A stretch of DNA of 64,000 bases from positions 1-64,000 of the forward strand of contig CARTDA010000020.1 of assembly GCA_949066965.1 (NCBI GenBank), written 5' to 3'. This DNA is from COE1 sp949066965 (lineage in GTDB: Bacteria; Bacillota; Clostridia; Lachnospirales; Lachnospiraceae). The translations under genes were made by a program, and so were the position numbers. Positions 36,329 to 45,313 of this stretch are shown here, piece after piece. The notes beneath the pieces are model-generated. The model worked only from the letters and a program-made list of their open reading frames with translations. It searched no databases and was not told the DNA's origin. Each line of letters begins with the position of its first letter. The first letter of the stretch is position 1.

Positions 36329-38218
36329 TCATTTCCTAAAATTTTCCTCTGAAAGCTGTGTGCCATAAAATGCGCCGCGAATCACTGTCTTTAACCCCTC
36401 ACAGCCTGTTAAGCCTGTTAGTTCGCTACAGTTTCGAAATGCCTCGGCACATATTTTTGTCACAGATGCCGGCACAGCCACATCCAGAATCTCTGTGTGA
36501 CCTTTAAAGACCTCTGAACCAATCTGCTTTACGCCATCCGGTATCTCGACATGTGCCGCATTCCCCTTATATGCAATCAGGATGCCATCCCCCACAATCA
36601 GGAAATCACCATCACTTGTGCCGTCACCGCTGCGCCAGTTGCTCAGCCATGCAGTCCCCTCAAATGCCTTGGTGCCGATATGTGTAACCGTGACGGGTAT
36701 CTTGACATCTGCCAGATCCGCACACGACAGGAATGCCCCATACTCGATTTCAGTCACATTTTCAGGTATGTTGACTGCCTTCAAGCCGCTCTCGGCAAAT
36801 GCCAGCCTTCCTATCTTTTTTACTGTATCGTCAATCTCATAATCCGTCAGATTTTTCTGCTTATAAAATTTTCTCTGTGCGATGCTTTCATCCTCCGCAG
36901 GATTTTCTTTCTGGTATGTCACACTGATGGAATTGTTGTCATCTGTCTGATTCTCCTGCTCTTTCGCCTGACTTTCCGTGACCACTTGCGCCTGCACGCC
37001 GTCAGGGATTCCATATACCCTTTCCTTATGGTTATCCATCAAAAGGACTGCCCTTCCGGCGACAATAACCGTCTTTCCTATTACATCATCCTTTTCAGGA
37101 ACATCAAGCGGGTGAATATAGCCTTCCGTACTCTGAAAACCACCTGAAGGATTCTGCTGTGACTGGGACGTATCATCTGTGCTGTTATTCTGCGTATCGT
37201 TATCCGCTGTCGTCGGTTCATCCGTCGTTGTCGTAGTGGATGATGTTGTATTGTCCGCCGCACCATCTCCTACATTTGGCTTTTCCTCAAGACCTGCATT
37301 GCTGTCCATAAAATCCGTCGGATATTCTGCCTTATAAATAACAGGGATGTTATTGTTGCCGCCAAATGTATCTGCCGCGCTCGACTTGCTGGTAAATATT
37401 TTTACATTCGGACTCCCCGCAAACGCCTTTTTGTCTATGTTTGTCACTGACGCAGGAACCGCTGCCTGTTTCAGGTTTGCATTGTTCGCCAGCGCCCGCT
37501 CCCCTATTGTCGTCACGGAATCCGGAAGAACAACATTTTCCACGCTTCCCATACTCGACATAGACTGCTTCGGAATCATCGAAACAGCAGATGAGACCTT
37601 GACATTCTTTGTGTTCTTCAAATTCCAGAATGCATAGGTATCAATATCCTTTACCGTCTCGGGCATAGCATAATTTTCGCCCTCACGTCCCGGAAGAACC
37701 TGGTACAGCATTGTCATGTTTCCATTATACACTGCACCATTATAATAAGTAAGATATTCATTCTCCTTGTCAACTGTGATTTTTGCAAGGCTGTCACAGT
37801 TTGTAAACACCCCTGTTCCCCACGAGCTGACGCCTGCACCGATTTCAACAGATGTAAGTGCCGTGCATCCCTCGAAAGCGCCGGGACCTATTTTCTCTAC
37901 TGTGTCAGGCACAATAATGCCTGTCAGTGCCGTACAGTTTTTGAAAGCATTAAAAGATATTGTGGTGATGGAATCCGGAATCTCAACGCCTGTCACCGTC
38001 TCGTTTCCGGAAAAAGCTTCCTCACCGATTGTTGTAACCGTATCCGGGATACTGACAAATGTGTCAGTTCCCAGATACTTTGTCAATGTCGTTCCATTGA
38101 TTCGAAATCTCTCATCCTCCGCGGCCGTTACACCGCCGCCAATTCCCCGGGCAACAGTCACAAGCACAAGGATTCCCAGTACTGCCACGCTTGTTATCGC
38201 GATATGTATTCTTTTCAT
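36329..38218 (-). CDS. BspA-type leucine-rich-repeat protein, exported
   Basis: 629 residues. An N-terminal hydrophobic segment (about 4-24, HIAITSVAVLGILVLVTVARG) is followed by LRR_5 repeats (about 30-280), a T/S/D/N-rich linker (about 290-360, TTSSTTTTTDEPTTADN), and a second LRR block (about 450-625). No TPxTG signal, so it is membrane-held or released. ATG 38218 has AAGGAGAC upstream (the frame extends to 38248). Between the 1872-residue anchored protein and the 460-residue LRR protein, 30 and 40 bases apart, so one transcript is likely. Confidence 0.85.
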   Translation of the reverse strand: MKRIHIAITSVAVLGILVLVTVARGIGGGVTAAEDERFRINGTTLTKYLGTDTFVSIPDTVTTIGEEAFSGNETVTGVEIPDSITTISFNAFKNCTALTGIIVPDTVEKIGPGAFEGCTALTSVEIGAGVSSWGTGVFTNCDSLAKITVDKENEYLTYYNGAVYNGNMTMLYQVLPGREGENYAMPETVKDIDTYAFWNLKNTKNVKVSSAVSMIPKQSMSSMGSVENVVLPDSVTTIGERALANNANLKQAAVPASVTNIDKKAFAGSPNVKIFTSKSSAADTFGGNNNIPVIYKAEYPTDFMDSNAGLEEKPNVGDGAADNTTSSTTTTTDEPTTADNDTQNNSTDDTSQSQQNPSGGFQSTEGYIHPLDVPEKDDVIGKTVIVAGRAVLLMDNHKERVYGIPDGVQAQVVTESQAKEQENQTDDNNSISVTYQKENPAEDESIAQRKFYKQKNLTDYEIDDTVKKIGRLAFAESGLKAVNIPENVTEIEYGAFLSCADLADVKIPVTVTHIGTKAFEGTAWLSNWRSGDGTSDGDFLIVGDGILIAYKGNAAHVEIPDGVKQIGSEVFKGHTEILDVAVPASVTKICAEAFRNCSELTGLTGCEGLKTVIRGAFYGTQLSEENFRK

Positions 38219-38248
38219 ATTGGTCTCCTTTTTATCTTGTTTCTGCAA

Positions 38249-41200
38249 TTATGCTGTCCCGAAGTTTCTACGCCTGCGCCCATCGCTTGTCACAAACAGA
38301 ATAACAGAAATACATGCCATGCCAATCGCCGCAAACCACTTCGGATGAATCGGGTCGCCTGTCGACGGTGTCGCATCAAGTGTCTGTCCTGCTGTCAGGT
38401 TGTTGGTGTCCACATAAATCACATACGGTGAGAAGTGCGGCGGTACAAAGGAAATACATGCAATACCGTCAATTGTCGTAAACCGCGGCGTCAGCTGCTG
38501 CAGGTTTCCATTATCCGCTGCCGCCACACGGGAATTTCCACCATACTGAATCAGTACATCCGGAATTGGCATCGTCACTGTAATGTTTAATCCGTAGGTA
38601 TCTGTAATCTTATTCTGGCCTGTCGAGTCATAGAGCGAGATATCCATCGGGAAATAAGCCAGTCCGTCAAGCGATCCGTACTTATTAATAAGCGCTTCTT
38701 CCACCGCCGCAGTTGCCTCTGCTGATTCCGTGATTCTCACTATAAAGTTGTCTGTAGAGCCATCCACGGAAATGGATGCCACATCCTTATTCGAAACACC
38801 GTTTTTCGTAATATAAATCTTGTTTCCGTCATTGTTCGTGCTGACTGTATTGGTACTTCCTGTCGCAGGATTTGTGACCGTGCCTGTCGTCCCGGTTGTT
38901 CCGGTCGAGCTGCTTGGTCTGTTGGTTACCGTTGTCGTCGTACTTGTATTGGTTCCCGGTCTTCTTGACGGCTGATCATCATCATCGTCATCGTCCGTTC
39001 TTACCCTGTAATTTGCCGTTACCGTAACATCCGCTGCCGGCATGATAAAGCTTGTCGTCGCGGAATTTGCATTGGCAAACCCTAATCCGGAATTGTTTGT
39101 CGTCCACTTGGAGAATACCCTGCTGGATGACTCCGGTGCAAATGCGGAAATATTGACTGTCACACCAGCCTCGTACTCACCGCTTCCTGAACCATAGTTA
39201 ACTGTTACCTTGTATTTCTTAGCGGAATCACTGCCACCCGGTTTGTCTCCGCCCGGATTATCTCCGCCTGGCTTGTTGCCACCCGGATTGTCTCCGCCGC
39301 TGGAACCACCACTAAAGTTTGCTGTCAGTGTCACATCTGCGTTCGGCATGATAAACGTAGTATTTGCCGTAGCGACGCCATCAACAAGTAAATTTGTATG
39401 CTCATTCGGCTCCACAGTCCAGTACTGGAACTTGCTTCCGTCTGTCTTTGCGACAGGGGCAACATTTATTCTGTCACCGCCCTTTGCCGTAAGCTCTGTC
39501 TGTCCGTTTGCAGTACCGTCCTTCATCGTCAGCTTGTAGTCATTTCCGTCCGGTACAATTATGTTTGCATTCGGCTTGTATACTGCCTGGATAATTCTGT
39601 CTTCCGTGACCTTCAGCCATGGATCGCCCGAGCCCTTAAACTGTGTACCATCTGAAAGAATACACTTCCATTCGGTAAACTCATATCCGGACCGCTGCGG
39701 TTTTGCCACGCATACGGCATTCGCCTCATGGTCTACATACTGCGGGTTCGGAACTTCCGGGTCAACAATCAGTGACGTGTCATAATCAATAAAAGTCACC
39801 TTATGCTTATCTTCCGATACAAAAATAATGTTCTCTTCCTTACCCTGTGGTCTGAGCTTCTCCTTCATCTTCAGGTAATAGTTGTAAATTGCACTGTTCC
39901 TCGTCCCTGAAGCATCGTACTGCGGTCCCCTGATGGTAACTTTGCGGTTGCCGTCAAAGTTAAATGCCGTCTCTCCGATTGCACAGCTTGGATTCGGTAT
40001 CGTAACTTCCACATTATCACTTGTCTGAAGGAATGCTTCCTCACCAATTGTCTCAATGCTGTCAGGCAGCTTCACGGTACTAAGCTTGACCGCCTTGTAG
40101 AAACATCTCTCCGGCAGCTGTGTAATCTTTGACGTGCTTAAATCAACCTCTGTTATTTCCTCACAGTATGAGAAAGCTTCCTTGTCGATGCTGACAACAT
40201 TTGCCAGAAGGGTATCTCCGGATTCTTCACCAACCTTAAACGAACCACTGTTTCCACTTCCGCTGCCTCTTCCCTCAAGACACTGAATAATCTCAAGCCC
40301 ACTTGCAGCCCTGTCATTGGTCTGATTTTTCCGGAAAAGTATCATATTTGCAAACTGCACATACTGGTTGCCTTCTGGTATTTCAATGCTTGTTAAATTC
40401 TTACAGTTCCTGTACGGCAGTGCACCAATTGTCTCCATTTCCAGACCATATTTCGTACTCAGCAGGTTCTCACAGCTCAAAAATGCATAATCAGGAAGCT
40501 GTTTAATTGTCTTTAAGTCAATTGAAGTCAGATAATCATTCCCGACAATGGAATTTTCCACATACTTATGTCCACTGTAAGTACGCCATATGATTCCCGG
40601 TATGCTGTCTGTAATACCTGTCTCCATGCTTAACTCGGACTCTGCCAGAAATCCGCTGAACAAGCCGGCTTTCTGTCCAAATTCATTCAAATCAGTCTCT
40701 GAAATGTACTTGTCGTCAGAGTATACGCTTTTTACATCATCATATCTGCTGTAGGTCTGCCGCTGGTTGATGTCCCTCTTCAAACCATCCGGTACACCCT
40801 TGATGCCAATCTCAATATCCTTGCCGTTCACAAACTTTGTCTGTGACTCGTATGTCCTTGTCAGATATACCAGGTCATTTGCATTTTCACTTCTCTTATA
40901 ATATGCACTCGCGTCAATGCTGTCGATTCCTTTCGGTATCGTCATAAAAAGTGTATACAGTGGAATGTCCTTCTCATTGAAGTTCTTGTAATTGTTAAAC
41001 GGCCGCTCTGCGTAATTCGGGTCTGCAACGTTTTTCAGCTCGTTTAACTCCTCGAACTTGTCTGTGATACTATAGCCGCTGTCGCCTTTTGCCCACAGCT
41101 TAATCAAATCTGCATTGATGGTATCAATTTCCTCATAGTGCGGATAATCAATCAGTGTGCTCTCGCCTGTCGAACTGTCCCGCAGAATTGTGAGGTTCGT

Positions 41201-43867
41201 CGGTGCATCTGTCTTGTAGCAGATTGGCAGGCTTGTGCCTGTCATATTTTTCGTCTCTGCGCTCATGGCAAGCTTGAACGGTGCATAATCCGGATGAACC
41301 GCCCCATGGAATGTAAGGAAATCCGAACCGGTCTTAAACGCATTTTCCTCTATCGTAAGCGCATCCTTCCAATAAGAATCCTCATCGCCAAAAAGCGCTG
41401 TCTGTGTCTGGCTGAATACGACATTTTCAAGGCTCTCGCACCCCTCAAATGCACTTGCGCCAATAAAATTCACGGAGTCGCCAAGCTCTACCCATTGCAG
41501 CTTGTCACAGCCCTTAAACGCGTTCGCATTAATCTTTTGAACCGTTCCGTCCGCTATCACTACCTTATAGATAATATCACTGACATCCTTAAAGCATCCG
41601 TCAGCAATTTCTGTAATCGTATATCCGCCGACAGTCTTGGGAATCACTACCGCAAGGGGATTTCCTGTCGGATGGTTCTCTATGTAGCCGGACAAAATCG
41701 CATTTTTGGAACCCTCGATAATGTCTATTCTTGCGATATAGTCATCCCTGTTCTCCTCACCGACACCAATTTCCATGTGTTCCTTGCCATCCGCATCCTT
41801 AAATACATACGGAATAACACCCCGCTTGCCATCCTCGGTGAAATATCCCGGAATCGCATTCCATGTACAGCTTCTCGGTGATGCGATGCTGCTGCTGCTC
41901 GCGCCTGTCTCTGGTCCCCTTACATAAAAATTACTATTTAATACGCCGGCAAACAATTTATCCGAATGATACTTTGCATCGTATGCCCCATCCGGGAACT
42001 CAACGCACTCAAGATTCTTACAGCCGGAAAATGTATCGTCCGGCACGTATTTTTCATCATCATTTGTCACACTGTTGCCAAGTCTTCCAGGGAGCACGAC
42101 TGTCTTAAGGTTTTCCCTGCCTGCCAGAATGTATCTCGAATAATCCGGGCCATTATCCATCTTGTTCATATAAGATGGGAATGAAAAGCTTTCAAGCGCT
42201 CCGCCGCCCTGACTGGATGTCAGCGCAAAGATGGCATCACCCATCTTAAAGTTTGTACTCTCGCCTTCAAAGTTCACCTTTGTCAGCTGTTCACATCCAA
42301 AAAATGCATAAGGTTCAATTGTCAAGGTTTCGTTTTTCAGACCGCCGCCCATTGATATTTCTTTTATGTTGGAAAGATACAGGCAGCCTGCACCGATGGT
42401 CTCCACATATGGCGGGAATATAATACTGTCCAGACTTGTGTTATAAAAAGCCTGACATCCAATTGTTTTGAGACGCGAATTTTCGCTTGTAAATTTTATG
42501 GATGCAAGACCCGTGCACTGTGCAAACGCCTCGTCACCCAATATCGTAAGGTTCGAATCATCAATCGTCACATCTTTCAAAAACCTGGAGTGGGCAAACG
42601 CCTGCTCTCCGATAAACTCCACTGTTAACGGAATCGTGAGCGTTCCGACTTCCCTGTTTGATCCCATTGGATGTTTGCCGTTATCCGTATATGTAATATC
42701 AAAAGCCCTGGAAGCAATTCCCTTTATGTTTGCCTTTCCGCCTGCAAGGTATCCCTCATCATCATTCTTCTGACCGGAATCAGGTCCATTCGGACTGTCA
42801 TTCTTCGGAACATATACCACTGCGTCTCCGTTTGTAAGTTTCTTTAACTTATACTTGACGAGGTCTCCATTGTTACTTGAAGCAATTCTCTGGCAGATTA
42901 CATAATCTTCAATATCAGGAAGGTCATTGCCATCCTCATCCTCGTCCCTTGCCTCTGCCCGCATCTCTGCAAAAGTCTTAGAAAATGTTGACAAATTTGC
43001 TGCCGAACCGTTTAATGTTGTAATGTTGCTGACTGCCTCATTCCATCTTGTCTCATCATCCCGCGTAAGAGGTGTTTTGTCCTTTATGCCATCCAGTACA
43101 TCTGTATACCGTTTCATCTCTGTATTGTAGGCATCAATTTTGTCCGTATGGGTTTTTAGCAGTACCGGAGCATATGTCTCAAAAATTTTGGGGTTGCTTG
43201 TCGGTGCCTTTATTGCAACATACGGATTTGAACCGGTCAATGTACTATCCAAGGATCCTGATGCTGTATTGGTTATTGTCTCACTTGGTGATTCCGTTGA
43301 TATCAGGTCATAATTAACTGCATTCAGGTTTAACGTGACACTTGCCCCGGAAGCATCTGTTATTGTTTCCGTCCTCGCACTGTAGCTTTTGCGGTCATTC
43401 GTGAATACAAGGGAATAGGTCTCTGCATCAAACGCATTCTCCACTGCCTTGAGATAATCGGCATCCATCTGGACATACTCATAATACTCCACCTCATGAA
43501 TATCGAACTTCTCCAGCTCCCGTTCAAAGACACTCTCCGTAATCATCGCGTCTTCACTGCTGCCGCCTTTTAATTTAATCTTAAAGGCATTGATAAAGGA
43601 GTCACCCTCAATATGCTGTACTGTAACCTCGGTACCGCCATAGGCATTCTCCAAATCCGAATTATAGTGCTTGTCACAGTTCTCCAAATATGCTGATGCA
43701 TTTTCCGCGAGATTGACTCCCCCATCCACACCTGACGCCTGCATCGTACCATAATTCTCGACTGGTATCGCTGCCACGACAATCGCCATGATCATTGTGA
43801 GCGCTGCCACAGTCCGTTTTACACGTCTCCTCAGCTTATAGTTCTTTTTCTTTCTACTCTTTGTCAT
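38249..43867 (-). CDS. Giant LRR surface protein with TPxTG sorting signal
   Basis: 1872 residues. A signal peptide with a long basic start (KSRKKKNYKLRRRVKRT, then a hydrophobic core) is followed by an unknown N-region (about 40-370), then many LRR_5 repeats interrupted by other segments to about 1350. Next are InlB B-type repeats (about 1370-1620; YEFTEWKC, FSKWTTNNSGLGFANANSATTSFIMPAADVTVTANY), a GGD/NPGG-rich linker, an aspartate run (RTD7, about 1623-1631), a Thr-rich linker, an unknown domain, and the sorting signal. The signal is TPSTGDP at 1833-1839, then a hydrophobic helix and GRRRRN tail. The sortase gene lies 35 bases upstream and presumably anchors it to the wall. Confidence 0.9.
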   Translation of the reverse strand: MTKSRKKKNYKLRRRVKRTVAALTMIMAIVVAAIPVENYGTMQASGVDGGVNLAENASAYLENCDKHYNSDLENAYGGTEVTVQHIEGDSFINAFKIKLKGGSSEDAMITESVFERELEKFDIHEVEYYEYVQMDADYLKAVENAFDAETYSLVFTNDRKSYSARTETITDASGASVTLNLNAVNYDLISTESPSETITNTASGSLDSTLTGSNPYVAIKAPTSNPKIFETYAPVLLKTHTDKIDAYNTEMKRYTDVLDGIKDKTPLTRDDETRWNEAVSNITTLNGSAANLSTFSKTFAEMRAEARDEDEDGNDLPDIEDYVICQRIASSNNGDLVKYKLKKLTNGDAVVYVPKNDSPNGPDSGQKNDDEGYLAGGKANIKGIASRAFDITYTDNGKHPMGSNREVGTLTIPLTVEFIGEQAFAHSRFLKDVTIDDSNLTILGDEAFAQCTGLASIKFTSENSRLKTIGCQAFYNTSLDSIIFPPYVETIGAGCLYLSNIKEISMGGGLKNETLTIEPYAFFGCEQLTKVNFEGESTNFKMGDAIFALTSSQGGGALESFSFPSYMNKMDNGPDYSRYILAGRENLKTVVLPGRLGNSVTNDDEKYVPDDTFSGCKNLECVEFPDGAYDAKYHSDKLFAGVLNSNFYVRGPETGASSSSIASPRSCTWNAIPGYFTEDGKRGVIPYVFKDADGKEHMEIGVGEENRDDYIARIDIIEGSKNAILSGYIENHPTGNPLAVVIPKTVGGYTITEIADGCFKDVSDIIYKVVIADGTVQKINANAFKGCDKLQWVELGDSVNFIGASAFEGCESLENVVFSQTQTALFGDEDSYWKDALTIEENAFKTGSDFLTFHGAVHPDYAPFKLAMSAETKNMTGTSLPICYKTDAPTNLTILRDSSTGESTLIDYPHYEEIDTINADLIKLWAKGDSGYSITDKFEELNELKNVADPNYAERPFNNYKNFNEKDIPLYTLFMTIPKGIDSIDASAYYKRSENANDLVYLTRTYESQTKFVNGKDIEIGIKGVPDGLKRDINQRQTYSRYDDVKSVYSDDKYISETDLNEFGQKAGLFSGFLAESELSMETGITDSIPGIIWRTYSGHKYVENSIVGNDYLTSIDLKTIKQLPDYAFLSCENLLSTKYGLEMETIGALPYRNCKNLTSIEIPEGNQYVQFANMILFRKNQTNDRAASGLEIIQCLEGRGSGSGNSGSFKVGEESGDTLLANVVSIDKEAFSYCEEITEVDLSTSKITQLPERCFYKAVKLSTVKLPDSIETIGEEAFLQTSDNVEVTIPNPSCAIGETAFNFDGNRKVTIRGPQYDASGTRNSAIYNYYLKMKEKLRPQGKEENIIFVSEDKHKVTFIDYDTSLIVDPEVPNPQYVDHEANAVCVAKPQRSGYEFTEWKCILSDGTQFKGSGDPWLKVTEDRIIQAVYKPNANIIVPDGNDYKLTMKDGTANGQTELTAKGGDRINVAPVAKTDGSKFQYWTVEPNEHTNLLVDGVATANTTFIMPNADVTLTANFSGGSSGGDNPGGNKPGGDNPGGDKPGGSDSAKKYKVTVNYGSGSGEYEAGVTVNISAFAPESSSRVFSKWTTNNSGLGFANANSATTSFIMPAADVTVTANYRVRTDDDDDDDQPSRRPGTNTSTTTTVTNRPSSSTGTTGTTGTVTNPATGSTNTVSTNNDGNKIYITKNGVSNKDVASISVDGSTDNFIVRITESAEATAAVEEALINKYGSLDGLAYFPMDISLYDSTGQNKITDTYGLNITVTMPIPDVLIQYGGNSRVAAADNGNLQQLTPRFTTIDGIACISFVPPHFSPYVIYVDTNNLTAGQTLDATPSTGDPIHPKWFAAIGMACISVILFVTSDGRRRRNFGTA

Positions 43868-43902
43868 GTTGTCTCTCCCCACTTTGTTATTTATACTCCC
43901 TA

Positions 43903-45105
43903 TTACTTAATCTTTTTCGCCACCACGACAAACCTTCCCTTTTTCTCCTGATAATCACAGGTCGAAAGTGTCAGAAGCTTGTCGCCGTAGCCTGCGGTAA
44001 CTCCCGTGTCATATAACGACAACGCCGCCATTTCATTTAAATATGAGTTGAACTCCATCTCCGAAGCGGCATTGATAAATTGATAGTACTTAAAGGTTAC
44101 ATCCTCCTCCGAGTAAACCTTTGACCGGAATACATACATCACCTGATACGTTCCCTTCTCATAAATCGTATCAAACTGTATTGTCGGATGTTCCTCATAA
44201 TAAGACTCCTTGCTGTATTTATTTAATGTCCCAAACATTTTTCCGGATTTCATGTGATGGCCATACAGGATGATATTGTCACAGCCCTTGACCACATCAC
44301 ACTGGTAATCCATAAAGATACAGCCGTTCCTGTCCTCCTCCTGATTAAAATTGTGGTCTAAATAATACTCGTTGTTGACTGTCTGCATCACAGGATAGTC
44401 AATTATTGTATCGTCAATTTTTACCCATCCGATTAGCCTTTGGTTCTTTTGATGTATTTTTTCATACTCCGGCAGGATATCCGGCACCGTCTCATCCTTG
44501 TCCGCCAGGTGAATCTCCACCTTTTTGCTGCCGGAATAGGCCCCCTGTGCCCCTGCCTCCTTCAATGCAGTCAGCTCCTCGAACTCCCTTGCGCTCTTTG
44601 CCGACACCTGATAGTATGCACCAAGGTACCCGAAACTGATGATACACAGGAACATACAGACCGCCATCAGGATTCTTCGTTTTCTTTCCCTCTTCCTGAG
44701 AACCGCCATAATCTGTGCCTGCATATTTTTATCAAAATCCTCAAGCTTTGTGCTGCCTTCGGATTTTTTCTTCTTTTTTGATGGTTTCACAAGTTTTTCT
44801 ATTTGTTGAACCTGCTGCTTCCTTTTCTCCTTTCGCGCAGTCTTTTTTTCCTCCGCTTCCTTCTCTTCCCGCTTAATTCTCTGGTACAGTTCATAAATAT
44901 TGTCATCAAACTGTCTGCCCACTATGGATTCAAATGTATATTGTCCCTTCTTCAATTCCAGATACAGCGCTTCAATATCCTTTGGATTATCCAGTTTCAG
45001 ATTGCCGGTAATGGAATCGATGCGTTCTTTGTCCCTTAGAGCCGCCTGATATTCCTCTGCGTTCCGAAACCGCCTGCCCTCGACAGTCCATTTTACTTCC
45101 GCCAT
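43903..45105 (-). CDS. srtB: Class B sortase with long cytoplasmic N-terminal extension
   Basis: 400 residues. The catalytic domain (about 205-400) has His283 in LYGHHMKSGKMF, Cys383 in LSTCDYQ and Arg391 in GRFVVVAKK, all typical of class B. One membrane helix lies at about 145-165. The ~140 residues before it are cytoplasmic, very basic/acidic, with a module (about 45-80, FESIVGRQFDDNIYE) that matches one in the second sortase. The dedicated substrate is most likely the 1872-residue protein just downstream. C. difficile SrtB prefers (S/P)PxTG; the TPSTG here is close to this. Confidence 0.92.
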   Translation of the reverse strand: MAEVKWTVEGRRFRNAEEYQAALRDKERIDSITGNLKLDNPKDIEALYLELKKGQYTFESIVGRQFDDNIYELYQRIKREEKEAEEKKTARKEKRKQQVQQIEKLVKPSKKKKKSEGSTKLEDFDKNMQAQIMAVLRKRERKRRILMAVCMFLCIISFGYLGAYYQVSAKSAREFEELTALKEAGAQGAYSGSKKVEIHLADKDETVPDILPEYEKIHQKNQRLIGWVKIDDTIIDYPVMQTVNNEYYLDHNFNQEEDRNGCIFMDYQCDVVKGCDNIILYGHHMKSGKMFGTLNKYSKESYYEEHPTIQFDTIYEKGTYQVMYVFRSKVYSEEDVTFKYYQFINAASEMEFNSYLNEMAALSLYDTGVTAGYGDKLLTLSTCDYQEKKGRFVVVAKKIK

Positions 45106-45202
45106 TCTATCTCCCTTTCTGTGTGATTAAACCTTTCCGCAAGGCATTACGTCTGTTTGTCAACATAATTTTTCTATTTAAACGGTTTACATATATACTA
45201 TT

Positions 45203-45230
45203 ATTTTACTATATTTTCAGTTAATTTCAA
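45203..45230 (-). promoter_or_regulatory. Candidate promoter of the first sortase operon
   Basis: Read on the minus strand: -35 TTGAAA (45230-45225), 16 bases, -10 TAAAAT (45208-45203), in an AT-rich stretch about 100 bases before the sortase start. Good but common boxes; assigned by eye. Confidence 0.35.
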
Positions 45231-45254
45231 GTCTTTTTCCGATTTTTATGACAA

Positions 45255-45297
45255 AATATTAGAAACAGCACGAATTTCATGTGCTGTTTCTAATATT
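45255..45297 (-). terminator. Terminator of the 2018-residue protein gene
   Basis: AATATTAGAAACAGCAC (45255-45271) pairs over 17 bases with GTGCTGTTTCTAATATT (45281-45297), loop of 9 bases. It follows the stop of the 45.3 kb gene on the minus strand and ends in a short TTTT. Confidence 0.75.
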
Positions 45298-45313
45298 GAA
45301 ACAATTTAAATGA

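Noticed and set aside
39200..39320. CRISPR-like short repeats
   Set aside because: They code for the NPGG/KPGG linker of the giant surface protein; spacing is irregular and inside an ORF.
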